Origin: Pegethrix bostrychoides GSE-TBD4-15B
Lineage (GTDB): Bacteria; Cyanobacteriota; Cyanobacteriia; Elainellales; Elainellaceae
Assembly (NCBI GenBank): GCA_019359155.1
Contig: JAHHHV010000078.1
Location: 47,053-111,052 of the forward strand
Length of the DNA stretch: 64,000 nt
Reading direction: 5' to 3'
In this document: piece by piece, positions 9,042 to 17,992 of the stretch
Position numbering within the stretch: the first letter of the stretch is position 1
Layout: each line of letters opens with the position of its first letter
Notes under the pieces: generated by a model
Seen by the model: the letters and a program-made list of their open reading frames with translations, nothing else
The model's database searches: none
What the model was told of the DNA's origin: nothing
Program-made: the position numbers and the translations under genes

Positions 9042-9266
9042 ATGTATACAACGGTCAGCATTCTGGCGGAAATTCCCGAAGAGCTTCACGAGTCCTTGCA
9101 GAACTACCTAGATAGCCATCCCGACTGGGATCAAGATCGGGTGTTTTCGGCAGCGCTCTCGCTGTTTCTGCTCCAAAACGGCAGCAGCAACAGCCCGGAT
9201 GCCTCGCGCAGCTATCGACGCGCCGCCAGAGTCTATCTCGACACGCTGTTTAAGCACGCGGTTTAG
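9042..9266 (+). CDS. DUF2811 family small protein
   Basis: 74 residues from ATG at 9042, chosen because the conserved family region begins at 'MYTTVSILAEIPEELHESLQ' with a purine-rich 'agagg' element just upstream; a longer in-frame start at 8886 adds unrelated sequence. The protein is a short acidic helical domain ('LDSHPDWDQDRVFSAALSLF') followed by a basic tail. The DUF2811 family is, as far as I know, restricted to cyanobacteria and has no assigned function; the predicted fold resembles small ribbon-helix-helix-like proteins only superficially. It is monocistronic, 216 bases before hemJ. Confidence 0.75.
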   Translation: MYTTVSILAEIPEELHESLQNYLDSHPDWDQDRVFSAALSLFLLQNGSSNSPDASRSYRRAARVYLDTLFKHAV

Positions 9267-9482
9267 CTGGCCTAGAACGCTGTAGCTCATCCTGTAGCTT
9301 AGCTCTATAGGTCCCTGAGCCTTGTCCCTGAGCAGAGCTGAGAGAATTGGCTTCACCCGACACGACTGCATCGATTGTTTACAGCTTTCGGTGAATCGCC
9401 AAATCCTTTCAGTTAACTCGGTAGAATAAGTGATCAGGCTGCGGCTCTCTATCAAAACAGGCTAAAAGGCGAGGAAGCACTT

Positions 9483-10061
9483 ATGTCCTATCTCTGGTTC
9501 AAAGCACTGCATATTGTCGGCATTGTGGCCTGGTTTGCAGGCATGTTTTATCTGCCCCGCCTGTTTGTCTACCATGCCGAAGCCAACGAGCAGCCTGAAG
9601 CCGTCCGCAGTATCTTGCAGCAGCAGTATCAGGTCATGGAAGCTCGACTTTACAAAATTATTATGACCCCCGCCATGCTCCTGACCGTGGCAATGGCGAT
9701 TGGTATGCTGGTGATGGCGCCTGAGCTGCTTCAAGAAACCTGGATTCACGTCAAGCTGAGTCTGGTGGTGGTGCTAATTGGCTATCACCACTTTTGCAAG
9801 CGGTTGATGAATGAGATGGCGGCTGGCAAGTTTCGCTTCAGCGGCCAGCAGTTTCGCTGGTTTAATGAATTTCCGACCGTCTTGTTTGTGATCGTGGTGC
9901 TGCTGGCCGTGTTCAAAAATAGCTTTCCCACCTCGGCTGCAACCTGGGCGGTTGTCGGCTTAGTGGTGGCAATGGCCGCAATTATTCAGCTTTATGCCCG
10001 CAAGCGGCGACTGGATCGAGAAGCCGCTAGTCTAGAGGAATCTGGTTCAGCCCAGGCGTGA
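9483..10061 (+). CDS. hemJ: Protoporphyrinogen IX oxidase HemJ
   Basis: HemJ is the membrane protoporphyrinogen oxidase used by most cyanobacteria in heme and chlorophyll synthesis. The 192-residue protein has several hydrophobic helices and the family hallmarks: 'LWFKALHIVGIVAWFAGMFY' at residues 4-23 with the conserved His10, 'LPRLFVYHAE', 'WIHVKLSLV', 'GYHHF' and 'FNEFPTVLFV'. The C-terminal 25 residues are charged and variable. The last codons overlap the convergent cyclase gene by 35 bases, and the stop codon lies at the start of an 18-base tandem repeat. A purine-rich ribosome site precedes the ATG ('aggcgagg'). Confidence 0.95.
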   Translation: MSYLWFKALHIVGIVAWFAGMFYLPRLFVYHAEANEQPEAVRSILQQQYQVMEARLYKIIMTPAMLLTVAMAIGMLVMAPELLQETWIHVKLSLVVVLIGYHHFCKRLMNEMAAGKFRFSGQQFRWFNEFPTVLFVIVVLLAVFKNSFPTSAATWAVVGLVVAMAAIIQLYARKRRLDREAASLEESGSAQA

Positions 10062-13000
10062 CTTCAAGCTCAGGCGTGACTTCAAGCTCAGGCGTAACCG
10101 TAAAAGTCAGCACGGTTTCATCCACGCCCTTGAGCTTTAGCGGACTCATTTTGGTGATCGTCGCTTCGTCGAGGTAGTCGGCCACCGCCGCCGAAACCAA
10201 AATTGAGCCGGGATCTGCGGCCTCTTGCAGCCTTGCCGCAATGTTAATCGTGGGGCCAATCGCCGTGTAGTCAGAGCGCTCGGCGCTGCCAAACATGCCG
10301 ACGACTGCCGTGCCCTGATGGATGCCGCAGCGAAACTGGATCGGGGCAATGCCTTGCGCTTGCCAGCGGGCGTTGAGCTGATGCAGCGCCTGACACATTT
10401 GGCGAGCAGCGGCAATTGCTCGGCGCACCTGCTCGTTGGGCGTTAGATCTTCGGGCGCACCAAACAGCGCCACAATCGCATCGCCAATAAACTTATCGAC
10501 CGTGCCGCCATTGTCGAAAATGGCGCGGGTCATCTCTGAGAGATATTCGTTTAGCAGCTCGGCCACCCGCCGCGACCGCAGCGTATTCGAGAGCTGGGTG
10601 AAGCCGACAATATCGCTAAACAGCACTGTAATCATGCGGGGCTCGGGGCTGAGATCGAGCGTCAGATTTCCTGCTGCTGCCTTCTGCACCAGCGCGGGCG
10701 GCAAAAACCGCTGCAAGACGGATTGGGTCAGGTAGGTATTTAGCTCGGCCACCCGCCGCTCGTTGGCCTTGAGCGCCAGCAGATTTCGCACCTCGGCCAA
10801 CAGCTCTCGGTCGTTGAATGGCTTGGAAAGATAGGCATCTGCCCCGGTTTCAGCCCCTTCAATCCGGGTGTTTTCGTCGGCCTTGGCGGTGAGCAGCACG
10901 ATGGGCGTACCTTGCAGTGCCGCATCCTGACGGATCATTTCAATCAGCTCCAGCCCGGAGACAACTGGCATCATCAGATCGGTCACGATCAGGTCGGGAG
11001 CCTCAGCTTTGGCAACTTCATAGCCTTCTGCCCCGTGCCGCGCCGTCCAAATCTGGTAGCCCGACTGCTGCAAGACGCTAGAGACATAGCTGCGCATGTC
11101 GCGATTGTCATCGACAACCAGCAGCTTGGCAGTCAAGGCGGGCGCGATTGCCGATAGACCCGTACCAGTCGGCGTGATTGTGGGTAGCCCAACAGGCTGA
11201 GGCAAAGTTTGTTGCGCCGACTCTGTCTCTAGCTCTATATCTGCTAGCTCAACTACAGCCCGACTCTGCTCTAGCTCCACTGGCAAATCAGTCACCTGCT
11301 GGGCAGGCAGATGCGCTTTGCCCAGCGGCAGCCGTACCGAAAAACAAGTGCCGCTGCCGTAGGTGGACTCAACCTGAACCGTGCCCCCATGCAGCTCGAC
11401 CAGCTCTTTGACCAGCGCCAGTCCTAGACCGCTGCCTTCATAGCTGCGGCTGGCCGAACCGTCCGCCTGCCGAAATCGGTCAAACAGATAGGGGATTTGA
11501 TCGGCTCGGATGCCGATACCGCTGTCGCTGACCTGCACCAGACAGTGCTGAGCCTCAGATTTGAGCGTCAGCTGAATCTGGCCGCCGGCCTTGGTAAATT
11601 TGATTGCGTTCGAGAGCAGATTATAGAGCACCTTGTCAAATTTCTCAGCATCAAGATAAATTGCGCCGCAGGGTTCTAGGCTGGCGGTTAGTCGGAGCTG
11701 CTGCTTCTCGCAGTAAGGCCGGAATGCCTCGACAATTTGAGCCAGAAACTGATGCGGATCGCAGGGGCGGAAGCTCGACTGCATTTGGCCAGCATCCAGA
11801 CGCTGAAGATCCAGCAGCTGATTCACCAGCCGTAGCAGTCGGCGCGAGTTTCGCAGCGCCATCACCGATTGATCCAAGCTCAACCCTTGCTGCTGCGCCA
11901 CCGCAGACTCCAATGGCCCAATTGTCAGCGTCAGCGGCGTGCGAAACTCATGCGACACGTTCTGGAAAAACTCGGTTTTTTGGCGATCAATCGCGCGCAG
12001 CTGTTCGGCCTGCTGGCGCGTGGTTTCGTAGAGCTGTGACTGATGCACGGCAATCGCGGCCTGAGCCGCCACCGCCTCTGCCAAATCGACTTCGGTTTGC
12101 GCCCAGTCGCGCGGCTGCTGAATTTGGCGCAGCGAAATGCTGCCGATAATCTGGCCGTCATAGAGCAGTGGCACGACCAAGAGCGCTCTAGCCGTTGAGC
12201 GCAGCGGCAGATCAGGGTTGATTGCGTCCTGCTGGCTCAGATCGTTCACTACCACCGGAGCCTGCGTGGTCAAAAGCTGCTGCAACAGCGGGTTGCCGTC
12301 AATGGGCGCGACCGATTGCGGCAGCTCTGGACGTTCTCCGTCAGGCAGCGTTGCGTCATGCAGCCCCACGCATCGGACAAATGCATCTTCTGCCGTCCAG
12401 AGCGACAGGGCGCAACCATCCACATGCAGCGCCTGCCCCAACTGCTGCGTGATGGCCGCAAAGATTTCTTCCGGCTCAAGGCTAGACCGAATTGCTACCG
12501 TGATCGTGTTCACCAGCGCCTCACGTTTGGCCAGCGCCCGCGCCTGCTCATATGCTAAAGCCTGCGACAGCGCTGGAGCTGCCTGATCCGCCACCATCGT
12601 AATCAGCGCAATCTCATCGTCCTGCCAGTGGCGCAGCTGCTGTTGGAGCAAGGCCAGCACTGCCATTGGCTCCTGTTTATAGACCAGCGGCACGACCAGA
12701 CTAGAGGCAATTTGAGCGGACTCATAGGCTTGGAGTTGGCAGCTCGCTTCAGGTGCAGTCAATTCAGCCTGGACATCGTGGATCACCTGAATCTTTGAAC
12801 TGTCCCAGAGCGTTTGCTGCAAGAGCGCCAGCTCCATCGTACTGAGCTGTGGAGCTTGATAGACAACTGTATCTTGCGGCTGATCCTGCGCCCGCAGCAG
12901 GCAGCAGTCTAGCTCAAACATCTGCCCTACCGTATCGACCAGGGTTTGCAACAGCGTCTGGTAGGTAGGAGCCTGCCGGATGGCAGTAGCGACAGCGTTT

Positions 13001-13443
13001 AGCAGTGACTCTTGCCGCAGGGTACGCCGAAGCTCTTGAGTGCGCGTTTTTAAGACGCTATGCGTATCTACCGCCTGCCGCACCACAGTTCTCAGCTCTG
13101 CTTCGTTCCAGGGTTTGGTGACATATTTGAACACCTTGCCAGAGTTAATCGCCTCGACTAGATCTCCGACATCGGTGTAGCCCGTCAGAATGATCCGAAT
13201 CGTGTCGGGATACTGTGTGGCGGTGAGGCTGAGAAACTCCGTACCGCTCATCATCGGCATTCGCTGGTCGGAGATAATCACAGCCACTTCGCCTAGCTCG
13301 GCCAGCATTTCGAGTGCCGCAGGGCCACTTTCAGCGCGCAGCACCTTAAACTCGCGGTGAAAAGTCCGGTAGAGCAAGTCGAGGTTATCTGGCTCGTCGT
13401 CTACGACCAGGATCGAGACTTTTTGGGGATTAGCAGATTTCAT
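10027..13443 (-). CDS. cyaC: CyaC-type hybrid: REC-GAF-GAF-histidine kinase-REC-adenylate cyclase
   Basis: 1138 residues from ATG at 13441-13443. Order: REC1 (about 9-127, phospho-acceptor D59), two GAF domains (about 145-295 and 310-465), HisKA with H498 ('NVSHEFRTPL'), HATPase_c (about 595-707, N-box 'NLLSNAIKFT', 'SGIGI', 'GSGLGLAL'), REC2 (about 773-890, D822) and a class III cyclase (about 935-1115). The cyclase keeps both metal aspartates (D944 in 'FSDIVGFT', D988), the substrate lysine K984, D1058 ('DYTAIG') and N1067/R1071 ('NIAARL'), so it should make cAMP. This is the domain logic of cyanobacterial CyaC, with GAF inputs added. The C-terminus carries an 'EVTPEL' tandem repeat. A Crp/Fnr gene at 57699 could, but need not, respond to cAMP. 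Confidence 0.93.
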   Translation of the reverse strand: MKSANPQKVSILVVDDEPDNLDLLYRTFHREFKVLRAESGPAALEMLAELGEVAVIISDQRMPMMSGTEFLSLTATQYPDTIRIILTGYTDVGDLVEAINSGKVFKYVTKPWNEAELRTVVRQAVDTHSVLKTRTQELRRTLRQESLLNAVATAIRQAPTYQTLLQTLVDTVGQMFELDCCLLRAQDQPQDTVVYQAPQLSTMELALLQQTLWDSSKIQVIHDVQAELTAPEASCQLQAYESAQIASSLVVPLVYKQEPMAVLALLQQQLRHWQDDEIALITMVADQAAPALSQALAYEQARALAKREALVNTITVAIRSSLEPEEIFAAITQQLGQALHVDGCALSLWTAEDAFVRCVGLHDATLPDGERPELPQSVAPIDGNPLLQQLLTTQAPVVVNDLSQQDAINPDLPLRSTARALLVVPLLYDGQIIGSISLRQIQQPRDWAQTEVDLAEAVAAQAAIAVHQSQLYETTRQQAEQLRAIDRQKTEFFQNVSHEFRTPLTLTIGPLESAVAQQQGLSLDQSVMALRNSRRLLRLVNQLLDLQRLDAGQMQSSFRPCDPHQFLAQIVEAFRPYCEKQQLRLTASLEPCGAIYLDAEKFDKVLYNLLSNAIKFTKAGGQIQLTLKSEAQHCLVQVSDSGIGIRADQIPYLFDRFRQADGSASRSYEGSGLGLALVKELVELHGGTVQVESTYGSGTCFSVRLPLGKAHLPAQQVTDLPVELEQSRAVVELADIELETESAQQTLPQPVGLPTITPTGTGLSAIAPALTAKLLVVDDNRDMRSYVSSVLQQSGYQIWTARHGAEGYEVAKAEAPDLIVTDLMMPVVSGLELIEMIRQDAALQGTPIVLLTAKADENTRIEGAETGADAYLSKPFNDRELLAEVRNLLALKANERRVAELNTYLTQSVLQRFLPPALVQKAAAGNLTLDLSPEPRMITVLFSDIVGFTQLSNTLRSRRVAELLNEYLSEMTRAIFDNGGTVDKFIGDAIVALFGAPEDLTPNEQVRRAIAAARQMCQALHQLNARWQAQGIAPIQFRCGIHQGTAVVGMFGSAERSDYTAIGPTINIAARLQEAADPGSILVSAAVADYLDEATITKMSPLKLKGVDETVLTFTVTPELEVTPELEVTPGLNQIPLD
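10053..10097. repeat. 18-base tandem repeat at the hemJ/cyaC 3' overlap
   Basis: The unit 'caggcgtgacttcaagct' occurs twice exactly (10053-10070, 10071-10088) and begins a third time. Within cyaC it encodes the repeated 'EVTPEL' near the C-terminus; on the plus strand its first copy supplies the TGA stop of hemJ. Confidence 0.9.
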
Positions 13444-13679
13444 ATACCGCTCTTCATCGGGCTGAGGGCAATCGGGTCAACCAGTTCGGTAACGTAGCCG
13501 AACAAAACAACGCTGCCCTTATTATTGAGGATTATTGAGGCAGGAGCGAGTCTCGGAAAATTCAGGAATCTATCTCCCAGACTGCCCAGTCTCGGTCAAG
13601 CCATAACTGCGTTTGCCGATACAAACAGCATCCAGCTCGCAGTCTGCCGCTACGCGAACTGGCGCTCAGGCTTACAATA

Positions 13680-14387
13680 ATGGCATCCTCGCTTTCTCAC
13701 CGCATGTCTATGCCGCGTCCAGATGCTCTACCGCCTGCCCTCCCCGAACTGCCGCCTCCGCTCTCTATGCAGATAGCATCTGATGAAGCCTTAGATCCAA
13801 CGTTAGCCTCCAGCCCCTTTCTGATTCGCACCGTGCGGCTAGCCGATCTGGTAGCCTTATCTGAGGTGCTGGCTAGCAGCTTTCACAGCCCGGACGGCTG
13901 GATGCGCTGGCTCTATCCGCTGCTGAGGACGGGGATCTATGAGGATCTCAGAAGCCGGATGCATAGTCGGGGCGAGCATTATGTCTGTCTGGTGGCTGTC
14001 AGTCCTGGACGCAAAGAGCCAATCGTGCAGTCGCCTGCACTCAGCCTGCTGTCTGGCAGCGATACGATTGTAGGCAGCGTTGAGATGAACCTGAAAACGC
14101 CCTCGCTGCTTCAGCCCTGGAATCAGAAGTATCTTTACCTGTCAAATCTGGCGGTACAGGCGGATTATCGACGGCAGGGCGTAGCTCAAATGCTGCTCCA
14201 GCTCTGCGATCGGATTGCCTTGGACTGGGGCTTTAGCGATCTCTATCTGCATGTGCTGGAGAGCAACCATGCGGCTAGACGGCTCTACTGGAAGTCGGGT
14301 TACCGGGCGCGGCGGATTGAAACCAACCCGCTCAGCCTGATGCTGGGGCAGTCGCGGCAGCTCTTGCTGCACAAGCGCTTGAAATGA
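13680..14387 (+). CDS. GNAT family N-acetyltransferase
   Basis: 235 residues. The acyl-CoA binding core is visible: 'YLYLSNLAVQADYRRQGVAQ' (about 156-175), including the RRQGVA pyrophosphate loop, then 'LLQLCDRIALDWGFSDLYLH' and 'NHAARRLYWKSGY', the classical motifs A and B. The first 45 residues are Pro/Leu-rich and probably unstructured, so the real start may be an internal Met (ATG codons at residues 9, 11 or 30). The substrate is unknown. The gene is divergent from cyaC across 236 bases and 34 bases upstream of an SDR gene, with which it may be cotranscribed. Confidence 0.85.
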   Translation: MASSLSHRMSMPRPDALPPALPELPPPLSMQIASDEALDPTLASSPFLIRTVRLADLVALSEVLASSFHSPDGWMRWLYPLLRTGIYEDLRSRMHSRGEHYVCLVAVSPGRKEPIVQSPALSLLSGSDTIVGSVEMNLKTPSLLQPWNQKYLYLSNLAVQADYRRQGVAQMLLQLCDRIALDWGFSDLYLHVLESNHAARRLYWKSGYRARRIETNPLSLMLGQSRQLLLHKRLK

Positions 14388-14421
14388 TTTTGTAGAATTC
14401 CGAGTTTTTGGAGCCATCTTT

Positions 14422-15309
14422 ATGTTTTTAGTCACAGGGGCAACGGGCGGACTGGGGCGGCGAGTAGTGCGCCTGCTGCGCGAACAGGAACAGCCGGTGC
14501 GAGCTTTTGTGCAGCTCACCTCGCGCTACGGCGAACTCGAACATCGGGGGGCTCAGATTTTCATTGGCGATCTCGGCTCTGAGCGCGATATCCAGAAAGC
14601 CTGCGAGGGCGTGCGGTACGTGATTAGCGCCCACGGCTCAAATGCCTCCAGTCGCGGCGGGGCAGAAGCGCTAGACTACCGAGCCAATCGCGAGCTGATT
14701 ACGGCGGCGCAGGCGGCGGGCGCTGAGCATCTGACGTTTATTTCGGTCCTGGGAGCTGATCGCGGCTACGAGGATGCGCCTGTATTTAAGGCGAAGTGGG
14801 CAATTGAGCAAGAATTAAGAGCCAGCGGCCTCGGCTTTACGATTTTCCGGCCTTCTGGGTTCGCCTCAAATTTGATTTCGCTGGCCGAGCAGTTCCGGCA
14901 GACAGGCATCTATCTGCTGGTGGGCGATCCGCAGTCCCGCAGCTCGATTATCAGCACCGATGATCTAGCGCGAATGACAGCAGCGGCGGCAACCACATCC
15001 GCAGCGCTGAACAAAACCCTGGCGGCTGGTGGCCCTGAAGCACTCCAACGCCGCGAGATTCCGCAGATCTTTGGCCGTCTCTTCAACCGCGAGCCGCTGG
15101 TCATCAACCCGCCGCTGGCCGCAATCGACGGGTTACGGACCTTGCTGGGCTTCGTTAACCCGACCGCGCAGACTTCGCTGGGTACTTTGCGGACTCTGCT
15201 GGCCAACGAGTTTTTCTGCAAGCCTACCGAGATAGAGCAGCTGGAGTCGATTTTTGGCTTTCCACTCGAAACCCTGGAAACCTTTTTGCGGCGCTATGTC
15301 AGCATTTAG
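14422..15309 (+). CDS. NAD(P)-binding SDR (NmrA/Ycf39-like) protein
   Basis: 295 residues starting 'MFLVTGATGGLGRRVVRLL', an atypical SDR nucleotide-binding motif TGATGGLG at 5-12, followed by R28 in 'PVRAFVQ', compatible with NADP. 'FIGDL' (about 48-52), 'ISAHGS' and 'ERFTIFRPSG'-like 'GFTIFRPSGF' are typical of the extended atypical SDRs such as NmrA and Ycf39. The usual YxxxK catalytic pair is not evident; 'FKAKWAIEQEL' stands at the equivalent place, as in many atypical members. Role could be a reductase or a redox-sensing assembly factor; I cannot decide. It follows the acetyltransferase by 34 bases and converges with DUF92 across 8 bases. Confidence 0.8.
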   Translation: MFLVTGATGGLGRRVVRLLREQEQPVRAFVQLTSRYGELEHRGAQIFIGDLGSERDIQKACEGVRYVISAHGSNASSRGGAEALDYRANRELITAAQAAGAEHLTFISVLGADRGYEDAPVFKAKWAIEQELRASGLGFTIFRPSGFASNLISLAEQFRQTGIYLLVGDPQSRSSIISTDDLARMTAAAATTSAALNKTLAAGGPEALQRREIPQIFGRLFNREPLVINPPLAAIDGLRTLLGFVNPTAQTSLGTLRTLLANEFFCKPTEIEQLESIFGFPLETLETFLRRYVSI

Positions 15310-15317
15310 GTTTTGAC

Positions 15318-16163
15318 TCAGGTTCGCAAAGCGATCAGCGAGAACAGAGTCACTACGGCAATTAACACTGCCGTCACTGCGCCAATCAGCGTGTTGATGA
15401 TGTTGACGACCTCGTTGGTCAACCAGTCAAACTTGGCCTGAAGCGTTGCCCCAATCACGCTCTCCAGATTCGTCGCCACAAAGGCAGCCACCATGCAGAT
15501 CGCAATATCAATTGGGTAAATTAGCCCGAGTGCCCAGCCCGTCGTGGCTAGAATCGCTGAACCCAGAATGCCAGCCAGCGTCCCTTCTAAACTCACAGCG
15601 CCTTCTGTGCCGCGTGCTACGGGCTGAAGATTGGTGATTAAAAACGTATGCCTGCCGTAGGCTTTGCCAACTTCGCTGGCGCAAGTGTCGGAAAGCTTGG
15701 TACTGATGCTGGCCACATAGCCTAACAGCAGCAGCTCAGTCGTGGGCTGCACCCAGAGTCCCTCGAAGCTATTGATGGCATAGATGCTCAGGGCGCAGAT
15801 TGCGGCCACCAGCGCTGAACCCCAGACGTTTTCTGGCCCCCGCGCCCCCGACCGCTTCTCAGCGATTCCGGCAGCTTCCTTCTGCGCCATCCCAACGCGC
15901 GTCACGGCTGATCCAACTGCAAAATAAACTAGCATCAGCAGATAGCCACGCAGTCCCAAAGTGCCCCAAAGAATCACGCCGAGGATGCCTGCATGGAGCA
16001 ATCCGGCGGGAGTCAGCAGCTTTTTGGGTGCGAACCAGGCTACCGCCATCAGGACGGCATTGATGCCGAGCGCAACCAGCCAAGGTGCAAAAATATCTAG
16101 CAGTTCAGGATCTAGTCCAGCCATTAGGGTCGTCATAGTTTTTGCCCACTGACGCAATGCCAC
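15318..16163 (-). CDS. DUF92 / TIGR00297 membrane protein, probable phytyl-phosphate kinase (VTE6-like)
   Basis: 281 residues with about six hydrophobic helices. Signatures: 'HAGILGVILWGTLGLRGYLL', 'SAVTRVG', 'GARGPENVWGSA', 'STKLSDTCASEVGKAYGR' and 'GTEGAVSLEGTLAGILGS'. DUF92 proteins include plant VTE6 and its cyanobacterial homologue, which phosphorylate phytyl phosphate to phytyl diphosphate for tocopherol and phylloquinone synthesis from chlorophyll breakdown. The Asp of 'KLSDTCASE' and Glu of 'GTEGAVS' are in the regions conserved in CDP-alcohol-type and DUF92 kinases. The substrate is inferred from family membership. It follows trpS by 24 bases on the same strand. Confidence 0.85.
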   Translation of the reverse strand: MALRQWAKTMTTLMAGLDPELLDIFAPWLVALGINAVLMAVAWFAPKKLLTPAGLLHAGILGVILWGTLGLRGYLLMLVYFAVGSAVTRVGMAQKEAAGIAEKRSGARGPENVWGSALVAAICALSIYAINSFEGLWVQPTTELLLLGYVASISTKLSDTCASEVGKAYGRHTFLITNLQPVARGTEGAVSLEGTLAGILGSAILATTGWALGLIYPIDIAICMVAAFVATNLESVIGATLQAKFDWLTNEVVNIINTLIGAVTAVLIAVVTLFSLIALRT

Positions 16164-16187
16164 TCATAGGCTACCCCAGTTTTGGGG

Positions 16188-17198
16188 CTAGACCCGCACC
16201 GAGTAGCCGAGAGCTGTCTTGACTTTGTTGAGCGTCGGGATAGCAATGGCCTCGGCTGTTTCGCACCCCTGCCGCAGCACTGACTCTAGATACCCTGGCT
16301 CGGCCATGATTTCGCTGTACCTATCCTGAATAGGTTTTAAGGCGGCAATCACCGTGTCGGTCAAGAGCGGCTTGAACTGCCCCCAGCCCATCTCCTGGCA
16401 TTCGGCGGCGACGGCGGCTTTAGTCTGATTAGAAAGAATCATGTATAGCCCCAGCAGGTTATGGCATTCGGGGCGGTCGGTATCATCAAACCACAGTCCG
16501 CGCACCGAGTCGGTTTTGCAGCGCTTCAGCTTGTACTGGATCTGATCGGGCGGGTCAAGCAGGTTGATTCGGCTCAGATCAGAGGGATCGGATTTTGACA
16601 TTTTTTTGGTGCCGTCGCTCAGGCTCATTACCCGCGCTCCTTCGGCTCGAATCATCGGCTCTGGCAGCTTCAAAATCGGCGACTCTGGCTTGCCGTAGAG
16701 GTAATTGAGTCGAGCGGCAATATCGCGGGTGAGTTCGAGATGCTGCTTCTGGTCTTCGCCGACGGGCACTTTATCTGGCTCATAGAGCAAAATATCGGCA
16801 GCCTGCAACACCGGATAGGTGAGCAACCCCGTGCCGACGTTTTCCCCCTGCTTGATCGCCTTCTCCTTGAACTGCACCATATCTTGCAGCCAGTTGAGCG
16901 GCGTAATGCAGCTAAACAGCCATGCCAGCTCGCTATGCGCCGGAATATGCGACTGCACAAAAATCGTGGCGCAGTCTAGGTCAATGCCGCTGGCGAGATA
17001 CATGGCCGCGACTTGGTGAGTGTTGGCAGCAAGCTGAGCCGGGTCGTGCGGCACGGTGATGGCATGCAGATCAGCCATAAACAAAAAACTGTCGTAATCC
17101 TGCTGGATCTCGACCCAGTTGCGGATCGCACCCAGGTAGTTGCCCAAATGCAGGTCTCCAGTGGGCTGAATTCCAGACAGTACGCGAGGCTTAGCCAT
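16188..17198 (-). CDS. trpS: Tryptophan--tRNA ligase
   Basis: Class I aminoacyl-tRNA synthetase charging tRNA-Trp. From the ATG at 17196-17198 the protein has 336 residues, the usual bacterial length; a further in-frame start at 17288 adds 30 residues with no family similarity. The HIGH-equivalent is 'GDLHLGNYLGA', the second signature is 'KKMSKSDPSD', and 'GEDQKQHLELTRDIA' is the usual adenylate-site segment. It lies between a small Cys/His protein gene and the DUF92 gene, all on the minus strand with short gaps. Confidence 0.97.
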   Translation of the reverse strand: MAKPRVLSGIQPTGDLHLGNYLGAIRNWVEIQQDYDSFLFMADLHAITVPHDPAQLAANTHQVAAMYLASGIDLDCATIFVQSHIPAHSELAWLFSCITPLNWLQDMVQFKEKAIKQGENVGTGLLTYPVLQAADILLYEPDKVPVGEDQKQHLELTRDIAARLNYLYGKPESPILKLPEPMIRAEGARVMSLSDGTKKMSKSDPSDLSRINLLDPPDQIQYKLKRCKTDSVRGLWFDDTDRPECHNLLGLYMILSNQTKAAVAAECQEMGWGQFKPLLTDTVIAALKPIQDRYSEIMAEPGYLESVLRQGCETAEAIAIPTLNKVKTALGYSVRV

Positions 17199-17311
17199 AG
17201 GTCTTGAGGGGGTTTGCAGGTGAGAGTAAAGTGCGAGATTCAGGACTTCGATTGTAGCTGTCGCAGCTCTAACTATTGAAGCTTGCAACTCCAGCTTTCA
17301 ATGCCCTTCGC

Positions 17312-17518
17312 TCAATCGAGCTTCAGAGCGTTTACGGGCACTTCGTCCCAAGAAGCAACCGTCCGCATCTGAGCCACCCAGCCTTCCTGCTTCTGTTCGT
17401 TGGTGAGATTGGTATCAAACGAATCGTGGCATTCGTGAGCCTGAGTTTCATCAACGCAGGCGATGCAGGCGCGAATGATGCCGCAGGGATCGATCTGTTC
17501 GTTTACCCAAATGACCAC
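17312..17518 (-). CDS. Conserved small Cys/His protein
   Basis: 68 residues from a GTG at 17516-17518 with a good ribosome site (GTGGGAG, about 7 bases before the start). The sequence begins 'VVIWVNEQIDPCGIIRACIA' (first residue read as Met) and continues 'CVDETQAHECH', giving a C-x5-C-x2-C-x6-H-x-C-H cluster that could bind a metal or a cofactor. The end 'GWVAQMRTVASWDEVPVNAL' is well ordered. I recall similar short proteins in other cyanobacteria but no family name or function. It lies between folB and trpS, in the same direction, suggesting one operon. Confidence 0.7.
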   Translation of the reverse strand: MVIWVNEQIDPCGIIRACIACVDETQAHECHDSFDTNLTNEQKQEGWVAQMRTVASWDEVPVNALKLD

Positions 17519-17563
17519 AAGCTTGCTCCCACCTGATGAATGTACTTCACTGAATGTACTTCA

Positions 17564-17938
17564 CTATCGACTCCGCGTAATCTCCACCACAATCTGACCG
17601 TTGAAGTCAGGAATCGGTGGATTAGGTTTGATCAGCCGTACCTGTACTTGCTCAATTCGAGGTGAAGTCAGCGCAATCGCGGCGATCTCGTCAGCCAGCT
17701 TTTCCAGCAGACTGTATCTAACAGTTTGGATCAAATGCTGAATTTTCGGGACATCAACGGAGTAATCGTAGGTCTGAGTTAAATCGTCACTTTGACTGGC
17801 GGCTGTCAAATCGAGCCAAAGCGCCAGATCTACTTCGAACCACTGCCCCAGGACCTGCTCTTCAGGCAAAAAACCAACATATCCATAGGCACGAATGCCC
17901 TTAATGTGGATGCAGTCTAGAGATGCTATGGAAGCCAT
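17564..17938 (-). CDS. folB: Dihydroneopterin aldolase FolB
   Basis: FolB cleaves 7,8-dihydroneopterin to 6-hydroxymethyl-7,8-dihydropterin in folate synthesis. 124 residues, the usual size. Features: 'IKGIRAYGYVGFLPEEQVLG' with the conserved Glu after 'LPEE', 'FEVDLALWLDL', 'TYDYSVDVPKIQ' with the conserved Tyr, 'LEKLADEIA' and 'VRLIKPNPPIP' with the catalytic Lys. It probably heads a minus-strand group folB, small Cys/His gene, trpS, DUF92. The divergent small membrane protein gene starts 55 bases away. Confidence 0.93.
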   Translation of the reverse strand: MASIASLDCIHIKGIRAYGYVGFLPEEQVLGQWFEVDLALWLDLTAASQSDDLTQTYDYSVDVPKIQHLIQTVRYSLLEKLADEIAAIALTSPRIEQVQVRLIKPNPPIPDFNGQIVVEITRSR

Positions 17939-17992
17939 TGGGAATGCGATAGAGTCAGAACAGAACTCTATGCTAGGCGAATTTCTAAACTC

